Source: Anaeramoeba flamelloides (Eukaryota > Metamonada > Anaeramoebidae). Taken from it: DNA of 64,000 bases. The position numbers and the translations under genes were made by a program. Where the stretch lies: positions 15,392,001 through 15,456,000 of the forward strand of contig JANTQA010000032.1 in the NCBI GenBank assembly GCA_027625915.1, written 5' to 3'. The notes under the pieces were generated by a model. It saw nothing but the letters and a program-made list of their open reading frames with translations, did not search any database and was not told the origin of the DNA. This document shows, one piece after another, positions 1-11,236 of the stretch (positions within the stretch are counted from its first letter, which is position 1; every line of letters begins with the position of its first letter).

Positions 1-1292
1 TCACAAAAAAAATCAAAATAATAAATTTTTGAAAAAAAATTTTTGTCTATCACAAATATATTTTTATATTTCATTTTATCAACTAATATTCACAGTAACT
101 TATGTATTTTTATAAATAACTTGGATAAAAGTGAAAAAAAAATAAAAAAAAATTCAAAATTAAAAAATTTATAACTATTGTAGTTAAAAATATATTATAA
201 ATATAATATTTATATAAATCAAAAATGGGAAAATCAAAAGAGTCGTAAAAAAATTTCAAAAAAAATTTTTTTTTTTAAACCTTAATTTTTTCAATTTTTT
301 TCACCAAAATCATATTTTTGATCAAAAATTACCCTAGTAAGATAATCTTTAAAACACCAAAAAAAAATTTTTTTGTGTAAAAATGTACCTTTTTTAAAAA
401 TGAAAAATTCTAAATTTCAAAAAAAATTTTTTTTTTGACAAAAAATCTAAAATTGAGAATAAATTCTAAAATAGAGGAGATAAAGAGCTCTAAACTTAAA
501 AAATCAAATTTTCAGATTATTTTGAATTTAGGGGCGATGAGTAATTCGCCCAGAGATCGAATATTTATAAATTCAATTTTTTTCAATTTATACTCCACTA
601 CAAGGAAAATTTAAATACCAAAAATTAAAGTTAGCCAAAACTCTACGTTGGATTTAAGTTATACTTCTTTTATAAATTATTTTTTCAAAGTTATCATAAT
701 TTTATGTAATAAACAAAGGATAGCCAATAAAATCATGAAAATCTGAATACCCCCCTTTTCAAAAATACCGACTTTTGAAAAAAACACCTATTTTCAGGGT
801 ATTTTTATATTGGAAAAAGTTGAAATGAATTAATTTTTGATTGAAGATTAAGATTGAAAAAAGAATATATGTTAAAGCAATTTGCAGAAAAAAACCGGGA
901 ACGTATATAAAAACTCAAACATGGAAAAAAATAAAATGATAAAAAATATTCCAAAAACAGATAAAAAATCAGATTTGCAATTTAATTTAGCGATATCTTT
1001 TGATTGAAATATTTTGTATTATTTTCAAATTGAAAAAATATGTTTCCTTTTAGACCATTAAAAAAATACTTGAAAATTATCTCTCTACTAAGTCAATTAA
1101 AAAAATTCAAAAATTTTACAATTAAAAATGAAAAAAATATTACTGAAAAATTTCATTTTTTTTTTCAATTCCTATTAATATCTATTAAAGTTGTAAACCT
1201 CATTGAAAATTGTTATGTATAATAATGTTTATTATATGAGTGTATTTCAAAAATACAAAATTTAGAGATTTTTTTTTGAAAAAATTTTCCTT
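1..1292. other. AT-rich intergenic sequence
   Basis: I see no supported gene here. The stretch is made of A/T runs and short AT-rich words. The small open frame at 1040-1222 is rich in Phe, Lys and Asn and looks like chance. Confidence 0.6.
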
Positions 1293-1335
1293 GTAGTGTA
1301 GTGTAGTGTAGTGTAGTGTAGTGTAGTGTTGTGTA
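1293..1335. repeat. TAGTG minisatellite
   Basis: A five-base unit, TAGTG, is repeated about eight times and decays into GTTGTG at its right end. It sits just left of a half copy of the palindromic family D transposon. A short CACTA-rich stretch (the same motif on the other strand) follows the cyclin stop near 29746-29768. Confidence 0.9.
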
Positions 1336-1339
1336 TTGG

Positions 1340-1458
1340 TAATTTCTTTTTACACAAAGAATTTTACTTAAATCTAAATTTTGGGACTTAATTTGAGATT
1401 TTTTGTTTGCCTTAAATTTTGTTGAAAAATTGTCTCTTAAAAGTGGAACTAGCAGTAC
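1340..1458. mobile_element. Family D element, right-hand half only
   Basis: The sequence matches the right arm of the complete family D elements: a block like TTAATTTGAGATTTTTTG, then TGCCTTAAATTTTGTTG, then a tail like CTTAAAAGTGGAACT. The left arm is missing, possibly displaced by the TAGTG minisatellite next to it. Confidence 0.65.
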
Positions 1459-2163
1459 ACCAAAATTCAATTTTTTGAAAAAAAATCTTATTAATAAAAT
1501 TCTAGAAGAAATACTAAATGGAAGATACTGGATTGTTGAAATTTTAATATTTATTTATAAATTAAAATACTCACAAAACAATAAATAAATAATTGCCAAT
1601 ACTATAATATAAAAATAAAAGGGGGTCTATTATAAATATCCTAGAGGGGGAAAAATCAAATCCACTGGTAAATTACTTGAAATATTAAGAATAATTGTTA
1701 ATAGATTAAAAATTCGATATCACAACTTATTTTTTTAAAGGAATTCAACTTCTAAAATATCAATATTTCGAAAAAAAAAAAGATACCAAAATTTAACTAT
1801 GATAGAATTAAAAATGGTAAAATTAAAAAAAAAAAGAAATTAAAAAAAAATGAAAAAATAATTTTCATATTTTTCAAAAATCTTATTTAAATTGAAAATT
1901 TGGTTTTTCTAAAATTCAGATTTTGTAATTTGGGAAATAGTTATTTTTACTAACCCAATTTGAAATTTATTTCAAAAGTTGTGGGAAACACAATCACATT
2001 GTTTCTCTTACTTTCCATTCCTTTTTAAAACAGCATATAGTTTAATGTATATTGTCCATACATTTGGATATAAAGTAGAAAGGTAATTGACTAAGGGGTA
2101 AAAAAAAAATGATTTTATATTAAATTTTTATTTAAGAAGATATTGAAAAGTTTTTTAGATATA
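1459..2163. other. AT-rich intergenic sequence
   Basis: No gene or repeat could be supported. The open frames present are short and of biased composition. Confidence 0.5.
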
Positions 2164-2165
2164 TA

Positions 2166-2358
2166 CAGTCAGTTTCACTTTCAAGGCACAAACTTACAAC
2201 GAAATTTAAGGCACAAAAAAATCTCAAATTAAGGCACAAAATTTGGAATTTTTTTTTTTATTTATTTTTACTAGAATTTGTATTTTGTGCTTTAATTTGA
2301 GATTTTTTTGTGCCTTAAATTTTGTTGTAAGTTTGTGCCTTAAAAGTGAAACTGACTG
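2166..2358. mobile_element. Family D palindromic MITE, copy 1
   Basis: A near-perfect inverted repeat of 193 bp starting CAGTCAGTTTCAC and ending with its complement, flanked on both sides by TA. Each arm is about 75 bp and carries three spaced AAGGCAC words. The structure and TA flanks fit a non-autonomous Tc1/mariner-type element. Confidence 0.9.
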
Positions 2359-2360
2359 TA

Positions 2361-3098
2361 AATTAATTTAATTAATGTCAAAATCAATAAAAAATTGAAA
2401 AATTTTGACTCCTATTCAATTCACTAACTTTTAACTCATTTTTTTTATTTTGAAACAAGGGAAATATAAAATGAATATAGTACTTAATTATTAAAAAAAA
2501 AAAATCTCTCACTCATCAATCAGTAGTTTATTTTCGAAAATTAATACAAATTTTTAATTTGTGAATTATTTTTTAAATACTATTTTTTGTAAAATATATG
2601 GAACAGAATTTTCATTCAGCTTTACAAAAAGATTTTAAAATCATGTATCATTTCAATTTTTTAATTCTTAATTTCGTCTTAAGTTAATAATTTATTTTAA
2701 GAAGTTAGTATTTTGATGATTTAATTTAATTGTTGCAATTTGTTTTTTTTGGCAAAGCTGTATGAAATTTTGATCTTTGTATTTTAGTATTAGTAGAATG
2801 AAAATAGTGAAAAAATATTGTAAAATTTTTACCGTTTTATTCCTAGTTGGACAAATATTAGTGAAATTTTGAAGAATTAGATTTTTTTCAAACAATTTTG
2901 TAAGAAAACCAATTAGTAACCTTTTTTAAAAGATTTTATTTTTTCATAAAACCAACACTTTTCATTTTGCATATTTTTTAATTTGCAGTTTTTTCAATAT
3001 CCAAAAATTAACCAAAATTTCATCCAAAAACAAATTGGTCTTTTGTTTTTCGCTTGAGTTTTCTAAAGGAAGATCACTTTCAAATTTAGTAGGTATAA
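2361..3098. other. Upstream region of the long split gene
   Basis: About 740 bp with no supported gene. It holds poly-A and poly-T tracts and leads into the ATG at 3099. No promoter element could be assigned. Confidence 0.5.
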
Positions 3099-6000
3099 AT
3101 GAATAAAAAAAAGAAAAAGAATAATTCAAATTCAAATTCAAAAAACAATCAACAACCCGAATTATTGAAGTCTCCCTTTCGAAAAAAGAAAATTAACAAA
3201 CCAAAAATAAAAATTGGGCTTTACAAACCAGTTTATAAACAATATAAAGGAATTAGTAAGGATCTTTATTATTTTTTAATTGGTTCATTTTTACCTCGTT
3301 AAAAATAAATTTCAAAACACAATTCCAAAAAAGTCTTCAGATTTCTTCAAACACAACCAAAAGTTTTCCAAATTGATCAAAATTAACACCACAAAACCCT
3401 ATTAAAATTTTTAAATCATAAAAAAAAAAAAACAATAAATTTCCTATCAAATCTTACAAAAGGATCTTATTTGGGCCCACCAATAACGATTAATAAAATT
3501 CCATCCAGCCCAAAGGAGCTGTCTCAAAATACCCATTTTCCTTTTTACCTTGGAACAGATGGCAAGTTGTTTGACAAATATTATTTACCAATCCAAAAGC
3601 AACAAACGTATTTTTCGTTTAATGGAAATCAAGAAAAGGATCTCAAGAAAGAAAATTCCCAAATTGATCCTCTGAAACAATATTCAACCATTAAACCTAC
3701 AAAGTTACCACCCTTTCCAAACCGGGATTCCTTCAAGAATTATAAAGAAGTAACATTTTTTTTTTCGATAATTCTCTTTTTTTTAAAAGTGCGATCTTTC
3801 TCTTTTAAATTGATTTTTTGGAACTTTCATTTTATTTTGTATCTTTACAATTTTCTGATCTGTTGAATTTACCAAATTACCCTTCAAATATCTCTTTTTC
3901 TTTTTTGTGTTACAAATAAAATTACTAGTACGAAATTGGTGCACTCAAGTGGGGTCAAATGGTCGAAAACAAATTGGGTTATTTACAATTACCGGATATC
4001 ATTGGAACTGACTATTCAAGACCAGTATTGAATATTCCAAACGTAATTTCACTTTTTGTTTGAATAATTATTGTAAACTTAAGCCATTCTTAAAAAAGTG
4101 TGTCAAAAAAAGTTCTTACAAAAATACGACAAATAGATCTTTTTAAATTTGCCAATAGTTTTATAGATACTTTTGAAAACTGTTTTGTTCACACTTTTTG
4201 AAAACGAGCCTAATATAAAAAAACAAAAGAAAAAAAAGAAAAACCTTTTTCTGTTGAGAGATTTTTCAAAATGATTTTTAATTTCTGACAAAAATCTGTC
4301 TCCAACCATATTAATAGCCTAAATTAAATGATCTTATTTTATTCCGAACCCAAAACTAAATACTATTCAAACCATCAAACAATTTATTAACAACAAAAAC
4401 AAAACAGAAAAACTATCAGACAGAAGATACAGATTGGGACTTAATAACAAACGACGGTGAAGACTATGATGAGTTTGAGAATGAAGAAACGTCAGAAACC
4501 TTAATTACCAAAGAAAAGAAACAAAATTTCAATAATGAAGAAACCACTTCAAAAGTGAAGTTAATTCGTGACCTCTCAAAACAAAACCTAAAAAGAGATC
4601 CCTCTTTTTATGGTGATTCTTCTTGGACAACTCAGCAACTACATTTAGAAATGGAGGAATCAGATTTCATTTCACCTAACCAAGAAAAGGCACTCTATGA
4701 TTATCTTTCACAAGCAAATAACGAATTGTAAGTCATTCTTGTTATTCAAATGCTTTTTATAATATGTCACAATAAATGAGAATGAGATCGTTTTTTAAAA
4801 TTTTTTTTTTTCATTTGATTTTTAATTTTTTGAAAAAAAAATTAAACATTTGCTAATTTTCACTTTTTGATCTCCTCACTTATAATAAACACTATTGATT
4901 AATCAAAGATCTTTGATTAAAAATTATTTTTTCAATTGATTTAAGGAACGTATCTATATTAAATTTTTTTACCTAAATTTAATAGGGATTGTAGAATTTT
5001 TTTGCCAATTACTTAGATTTGAAAAACCCTGTTTATTTTCAAGATTAAACATGTTTCTCGATAAGGAATCTTTATTTAGAAATTGGTCAAAAAAAAAATA
5101 ATAGAGACTAGCCCCTTAACAATTCAAGTTGGAAAATCCCATTTTTCTAGCTTCTATTAAGATTTTTTTTCAAATTTGATAGTAAAAAATTTGAATATTT
5201 TTTTTCACAGTTAAGATGTCAGGTTATTATCATATATTTTAAAAAAATTTTAAAATTAATAAATATCTTTCAAATGGATAATCAATTATTTTGACTATTA
5301 AAGAATTATTTATTGATTTAAATTGAAAAATAATATTTTTTTTTTGATTTTTTGTTGTTTTTTTTAAATTTCAAAGAATAGAGTAAAATCTTTGAAATTT
5401 CTGTTTATTTCAAAAAGTAAAAAAGGCCTAGAACACTTCACAAATAAAACAGAAAACCTCAAGAAAACTTAGGACACTTTTCGTTAGGTTTTCTCTTTAA
5501 TTTGAGAAATGAAAAGACAATTTTTGAAATTTTCTTTTTATTTCTAAAATTTAAAAAAAATGTTGTTAGTTTTTCCAGAATTTAAAAGAATTGAGGAAAA
5601 TCAAAGGTTTTTTTTACTCAATTTTTTCAAAATCTGGAAAAGCTAGGCATTTGACTGACACTTTGGTTCGATTTTCTTGAGTTTTCTGTTTTATCTGCGA
5701 AGTGTTCTAGGTTTTTTTTACTTTTAGAAAACCTAAAGAAAATTTATTAAATTTTCAATTAATTTTAAAAATTAAAAAAAAACATAGACACTCTACGGTA
5801 CTTTACGACACCCGTGGCACTTTCTGTAAATCTTTACTATATTCCGAGTATTTTATCCTCATTATAATGCAGGAAATATTATAACTAATAGGATAGCTTT
5901 TCTTTCAAAACCGAAAAGAAAAAATTTTTATATAAAAGAAAAATAAGAGAAAAAAAAGCAAGAAATAAAAGAAATTATTCGGGTTTATTGGTAAGGGTTA

Positions 6001-8254
6001 AGTGCTCAAGAGCTCTTAATCTATTCAAGATGGAGTTTTGAAGTGACTAAATTTGTGACTCCTAATTCAAAGAGTAGTGAAAAGAACCTTTTAATTACAG
6101 TCATTAGAAGTATTTTAAACTATATTTAATTTTCTGAAAAAAAGGAAGAAAAAATGAAGAGTGGAAAAAAAAAAAATTAAGATATAAAAATAATGTGGTA
6201 TTGGGAGGAGATATGTTTCGTGGTGAGTTGAATGACTTGCTATTTAGACTTAGATTTTAATTCATTTTTTCTTATAGCGTGCTGGGTCATATTAGTCAGA
6301 AAATATTCTATTGTGATGTCGTATATTTCTTTTGTATTCATTTTTCTGAACAAATAAAAGAAATTAAAAAAAAAAAAGTAAAAATAAAAACTTAATTTAA
6401 CAGTTTTTTTTTTTTTGTACACCAAATGTTTAATGGGTTGGTGGTTGTTTACCTTTACGTTAATTCTGTTGAAATTTTCTAAATCACCACCATACTCTAT
6501 TTTAATAAAGAGGTTTAAAATATTTGAACAACTAAAGATCAAATGAAATAGTTTACTTTATTCAGATTTAAATTAGAAATTTGTAGAGATGGTAGAACTA
6601 TAAAGTTCTGGTTTTTAAGAATAAGAATTGGTTATTCGAAATTTTTTATTTGTTTGCTTATTTTATTATTTTGGTTTTTTTTTTTAATTTTTATTGCAAG
6701 TTTCCCAAAACCTGTTTCCGTAAATTCCCAGTCCAAGATATCAACTAAACAGCAGAACCTAGGACAGACTACATAGTCCGACTGTAAGAAAATTTTAGAT
6801 CCAGTTCGGTTTAGTTTCGTACAATTCGCTCCAGTTGCGTTTCAAATCGCTTCAGTTGGAATTAAATCATTCCAGTAAAGATCTAATCGCTTTGGTAGTT
6901 TCAATTAAATTCAGTTCACTTAATATCTAACCAAGGACAAATCTATTGATTCTTATTATGATTTTTTATTCTTTGTACTCCTAGAAAAACTTAAGGAAAA
7001 AAAAAAAAAAAAAAAGGATAGGAACCCAAACAACTTAAAAGTGGGAATATGGAAAAAGTAAAAAGTATTAAGAGTCAAAAAATAAGAATTCTATCAAATC
7101 GCAATTTTTATTGTAACTTTATTGATGAAACTGGTTTTATATAAGTAATGATAATTTTCATTAAACAAATAGAAATGATCATATCTTTTCTTTTGAATTC
7201 AATTTCATTAATTGTGAAAGTAGCAACCAATATCATTTTTAAATTATCAATCTTCATGTTTAAAAAACAATGAATAATCACTTACAAATAACTTTTAATT
7301 AATAAATATAAACGATTATGATTCTTATTCTTGTTTTAATAACCTAAACAGAGAAACGAATCAAAATGATCAAAATAAACAAAATATTAAAAAATGGTTA
7401 AAAGAAAATGAGCAATGGTCAAGTCAATTGATCCCTCAGGAACCTAAACCAAATTATTATGAAACTTTTGAAGAATTCGAAAGGGCTTATAGAAGATGGT
7501 ACTTAATCATTTCAAAAAACATTGAACAGATACCCATACACCCATTGCAATTAAAAAAAACAAATAAACTTAATTCCCTCAATAAACAAAACAAAAAAAA
7601 TCAAATCAAACAGCATAAGCACAATATATAATATCAGGAAAAATGAAAAAGATTCAAAAACCTGAATAAATTCAAAAACTGAAGATTCAATTTTTCAACA
7701 CATTTCTTGGAAAAATACACAGATACAAACATCACCAAATTTAGAAAAATTTTTACCAGATATTTCAAAGGACATTTCAAAGCCACCAGATCCCCTACAA
7801 AAAAGGAGACGGGTTACAAGAGTCCAATCGTCAAATACTAAAATTTTAGAATATCATATTAAAAAAATGAAGCAAGAAAAAAAGGAAGAAATTGAAAAAT
7901 CAAAAAAAAAGGATATTAAACCATTCATTTATAAATACAAAGGAGACTTTATTTCAACAAATTTCTCGTCTTTCAATCAATAAAAAAATTAAAAATAAAC
8001 CACCCAAATCAGAAATTCACAGAGATACTATTGTATGAGTTTCTTAATTCTTATTATTTTTTTTGAATTATCAAAATGTAATTTTTTTCAATATTGTGTT
8101 TTTAAATTTCCTTTAATCATTAATATTTTTCTTTTCCAATTAGTTTAAAATTCAAAATAATTTGAGAAAAATGTATCGAAAAATCAAATATAATCAAAAA
8201 AATTATAATTCAAATACCCCACCACTTCTGGGTAAATTACATGGGGTCATTCAG
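3099..8254 (+). CDS. Long split gene, 5' exons (unknown protein)
   Basis: I do not recognise this protein. Exons that join in phase are 3099-3255, 3463-3749, 3929-4042, 4408-4727, 7352-about 8032 and 8144-8254. Donors are GTAAGG, GTAACA, GTAATT, GTAAGT, GTATGA and GTAATT, and every acceptor ends in AG. The ATG at 3099 opens a Lys/Asn-rich N terminus. The first junction gives KGIRSYLGPPITINKIP, where the LGPP context faintly recalls the N terminus of Mediator subunit Med12. That is not enough to name it. Exon 4 is acidic, and exon 5 contains EEFERAYRRWYLII. Exon 5 meets a stop at 7629-7631. Coding-like sequence then continues in a second frame to 7980 (with a TGA at 7663) and in a third frame to 8032, so it is broken or carries base-calling indels. 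The gene continues after a 4.1 kb intron at 12395. Confidence 0.6.
4043..4407 (+). other. Intron 3 of the long split gene
   Basis: A 365 bp intron with donor GTAATT and acceptor AACAG. It keeps the reading frame in phase 0. The minus-strand open frame inside it is a poly-Phe artefact. Confidence 0.7.
5395..5835. repeat. Family H modular foldback repeat, copy 1
   Basis: Inverted arms at about 5427-5468 and 5672-5713 share words such as CTAGAACACTTC and AAACAGAAAACCTCAAGAAA. Between them are further small palindromes around TTTAAAAGAATTGAG. The right end has an unusually GC-rich tail (CTCTACGGTACTTTACGACA). Similar modules occur at 40.74-41.89 and 56.97-57.55 kb. Confidence 0.75.
5980..6341 (-). 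repeat. Family L unit, copy 1 (antisense)
   Basis: On the minus strand this matches 47817-48205. The shared unit consists of a short reading frame (6341-6240) followed by a block at 6034-6076 that is nearly identical to its partner, reading TTTTGAAGTGACTAAATTTG and on. It lies within intron 4 of the long split gene, on the opposite strand. Confidence 0.8.
6240..6341 (-). CDS. Short conserved reading frame of family L, copy 1
   Basis: A 33-residue frame from the ATG at 6341, beginning MNTKEIYDITIEYFLTNMTQ. It has a relative at 47817-47912. Over the first 24 or so codons, about ten differ silently and five differ in amino acid, more silent change than drift would give. That suggests selection on the peptide, or on an exon of a larger protein. 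The upstream open frame on this strand is Phe-rich and probably not translated. The function is unknown and no family is recognised. Confidence 0.5.
   Translation of the reverse strand: MNTKEIYDITIEYFLTNMTQHAIRKNELKSKSK
6798..6920. repeat. Decayed tandem repeat, unit about 25-30 bp
   Basis: Variants of a word like TCGCTTCAGTTG recur: TTCGCTCCAGTTGCG, TCGCTTCAGTTGG, CATTCCAGTAAAG, TCGCTTTGGTAG. The spacing is 23-30 bp. The stretch is clearly less AT-rich than its surroundings. Confidence 0.55.
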
Positions 8255-9006
8255 GTAATTATCTTTCTTTTCATTTCTTTTCTTTTCGTTTTTTTTTTTT
8301 TTCTACCCAAATTTTACTTTTTTACATTTTTTACATTTTCTTCCCAAAATTAAAAAAAAATAAGAGATTTAATAAATACTAAAATGTAAAACAAATTATC
8401 TTGAAAAATTATATCAAAAACTCTCTACATTTAAATAAAGGTTGGAAAACTACTGAATATTTTAAAATAATTCTTAAAACAATCTGAAAAAAACAGATTT
8501 AAACAACAAAGGTATTAGTTTTAATTAGAAATATCGAGGATCATTCCTGAAATTTCGATCTTTTACCAATGGTCTAAATAGATATTCATATTTTCTAAAT
8601 GAAAATAAATGTAAACCGACTCTGTTTGTTGTTTAAAATCAAAAAATATTATTGAAAATTTAGATCATTTCCTATGGGGATATCCCAAATACGAAAGTTA
8701 TAGAAATGATTGAAAAGAATTGAATTAAAACAAATTCAAGTAAAAAAATAAACACAAAAATAGCCAACGCGATAACCAAAAAAGATATTATCTCTATCAT
8801 TTTTATAACTAATAATGGCGAATTTTATGAATATTAAAGGGATTTTTTTTAGATCTTTCCAATTAAGATCATTTTTAAAGTCATAAAATTTCATCATTGC
8901 ATCCTAATTATCCCTTCCCATCTCTCTCTCTCTTTTTTTTTTTTTTTTCTTAACACTATTTGTCTTCTTATCTTTTTTTTTTCTCCCCTCTTCATTTTTT
9001 TCAAAC

Positions 9007-9043
<37 letters not shown>

Positions 9044-9047
9044 TATA

Positions 9048-9568
9048 TAAACCCCATTCCAAAAATTTGGACACACCCAAATTCAAAAAGAAGACAAAAA
9101 ATCCTCAATTTATTGTATTTTTCCAAACATAATATTAAATCACATTTAAGTTACCTATCATTAATCTTTTTATAAGTAATCATTTTCATCCAAATAATAG
9201 AAAATAATATATATAAAATCAAAAAATCAAAATTGGTGTGGTCCAAAATAATGAAATGAGCAAAATAAAAAATTGTATTGGTAAATTTGTTGAAATTTCA
9301 TCAACAATTGTTGATCGATCTAATGATAAGATATCATAGACCAATTTTATGTGATTTTTCTATTTAACAAACTCAATGTTAACCTTCGATCAATCATTGG
9401 AATAAAATTTCTAGATCTAATTAAACAGATTATGTAAGTGGAAAAAAGGAAATACAAATGATAAAAATAGTTTGTAAAATCAAAATTATTCCCAATTTGT
9501 ATGAAATTGCAGTGTGGTTGTTATTCTTTCAACTGTTTTAGCTGTGTCCAATTTTTTGGAATTTAGTT
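9048..9568. mobile_element. Family F MITE
   Basis: Terminal inverted repeats of about 30 bp, AACCCCATTCCAAAAATTTG at the left and the complement of AACTAAATTCCAAAAAATTG at the right, each followed by GGACACA. TA flanks both ends. The GGACACA subterminal word and the TA flanks fit a Tc1/mariner derivative. Nothing coding remains inside. Confidence 0.8.
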
Positions 9569-9875
9569 TATATGTCCTTAATAAAATTAAGCACTATTTT
9601 TTTCTGATTAATATTTTTCGAAATTAAGAACATAACTTAATTCAATTAAACACTGTGATAATTTTTTTTAGATTAAAAAAACTCTCAACTTTTGAATATC
9701 GAAAATATTTTTTGAATTTACGGTACACTTTTTTATTTTTTTTTGAAAAATTGGGGTTGAGAAAAGCTTGAAATCAAAGACTAAGTTAATATAATTAAAT
9801 TAGAATGGGTTTCTAGAGAGTTTATCTTTTTTAGTTGAACTTTTTTTTAATTTTACCATTTAAAACTAAAAAAAA

Positions 9876-10106
9876 ACATTTGAAGACCAAATTAGTGCCT
9901 TTTGTGAAAAGAAAATTCCCCATAATTTAGAATTTGTTTTTGTAAATGAGTTAAAACAAGATAGTGTATCTAAAAATATACATAATTTCAAGTGTGAACT
10001 CAATGATTTTGGCAAAAAATGGTTTCAAGAAAAAGTTAAATTGAAACTTTATTTATTTTTATTTTATCATTTAGTTTTTTTAATTGTATTAATGTCAAGT
10101 ATTTGA
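9876..10106 (+). pseudogene. Coding-like relic inside intron 6
   Basis: An open frame of 76 codons, bounded upstream by a stop and without a convincing ATG. It starts TFEDQISAFCEKKIPHNLEF and includes KCELNDFGKKWFQEKV. The residue mix is protein-like for about 58 codons and then becomes hydrophobic and AT-driven. It could be an exon piece of an intron-resident transposon or gene. No family recognised. Confidence 0.4.
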
Positions 10107-10310
10107 TCAGTTTTTCATTTTTAGTGTTTTTTGGGTCGTAGGGACATATATAAGCTATTTCCAAAAAAGTATGGCAAATTTATTTTAAAATATCTTTATT
10201 AAACTAAATCTTCATAAAACTATTTAAATTTCCAAAATCGTTATTAAAAAATGATTCTTGATAATAATTCAATTTGCTTCTTAGTGTGGTATTACATAAA
10301 TAAAATATAT

Positions 10311-11098
10311 TAAATTTTCGAATCTATCAAATATTACCGAAAATACCCGTAAATCGAAAATACCGGAAAATTTTTTAACCACGAAAAAACACTTTTTGAA
10401 CAACTTCTAAGAAACACTAGTGCCAATATACTCAGTTTAAAGGTAAATTTGTAATTTTATTTTAGAAAAAAATTTTTTTTTTTTGAAAATATCAAAATTC
10501 AAAAAATATAAATTTTAGGGAATGGTAGTCTTCAACCCATTTTATGTGAAAGGAATTGGTATCTTGAATTACTGTAACATTTCTGATCATTTCAAAATGG
10601 TATTAACTAAATGAGAGAAAATGTACTTGTAGAGAAATTTTCTAATTGTGTATCATTATCCATAATTTTGTAATATTAAATACAATCCAAAAATAACCGA
10701 GTAATATCTAATCGTACAAAACATACCATACACAAGGTAACCCAAGCCAAACTTGTTTTAACTTCCCATTCCATAAAAGGAAATGGTTTCAAAAACATAC
10801 AAACACAACCCATACCAAACCTAACACAATCCATACCCATACCCTGACATACCTATACACCTACCCTAATAAGTACCAATAATTGCTCAAATAGACTCAA
10901 AAGGTACCAAAACCTCTTTAGAGTAGTTTAAAGTGGAAAATTCAAAAAAAAATATATTTTGTCTGAAAGTAAAATTGTTATTTTACCGTTAAACTGAGTA
11001 TATTGGCACTAGGGAATCTTAGAAGTTGTACATAACGTGTTTTTATGTGGTTAAAAAAGTTTCGGGTATTTTCGAGAATATTTCAAACACCCAAATTT
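10311..11098. mobile_element. Family J foldback element
   Basis: Inverted arms of roughly 130 bp lie at about 10311-10460 and 10965-11098. They share GAAAATACCCG, TTTTTTAACCAC, ACAACTTCTAAGA and CTAGTGCCAATATACTCAGT. The interior includes a C-rich, G-poor stretch at 10780-10885. No coding sequence was found. Confidence 0.8.
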
Positions 11099-11236
11099 TC
11101 TGATCTCAATTTTATCTGATATTTTTTAAGTGTTTAAAATTGCAGTTTATTATTTTAATTTTGATCACAAAAAATCTTTTTCATAACTTCTTTAATCTCA
11201 ACAAAATTTTGAATAGAGAATGGAAAAACATATAAC

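Larger units (their letters stand above)
4728..7351 (+). other. Intron 4 of the long split gene, repeat-filled
   Basis: A 2.6 kb phase-2 intron (donor GTAAGT, acceptor AAACAG). It contains a foldback repeat (family H), a copy of the coding-like family L unit in antisense, and a decayed tandem repeat at 6798-6920. Splicing is inferred from the matching phase of the flanking exons. Confidence 0.65.

Noticed and set aside
9009-9040. TA dinucleotide tract as a promoter
   Set aside because: It is a simple microsatellite next to a transposon end inside an intron, with no gene start nearby.
10780-10885. Interstitial telomere array
   Set aside because: The CCCTAA-like words are irregular and not tandem; recorded only as a biased core of family J.
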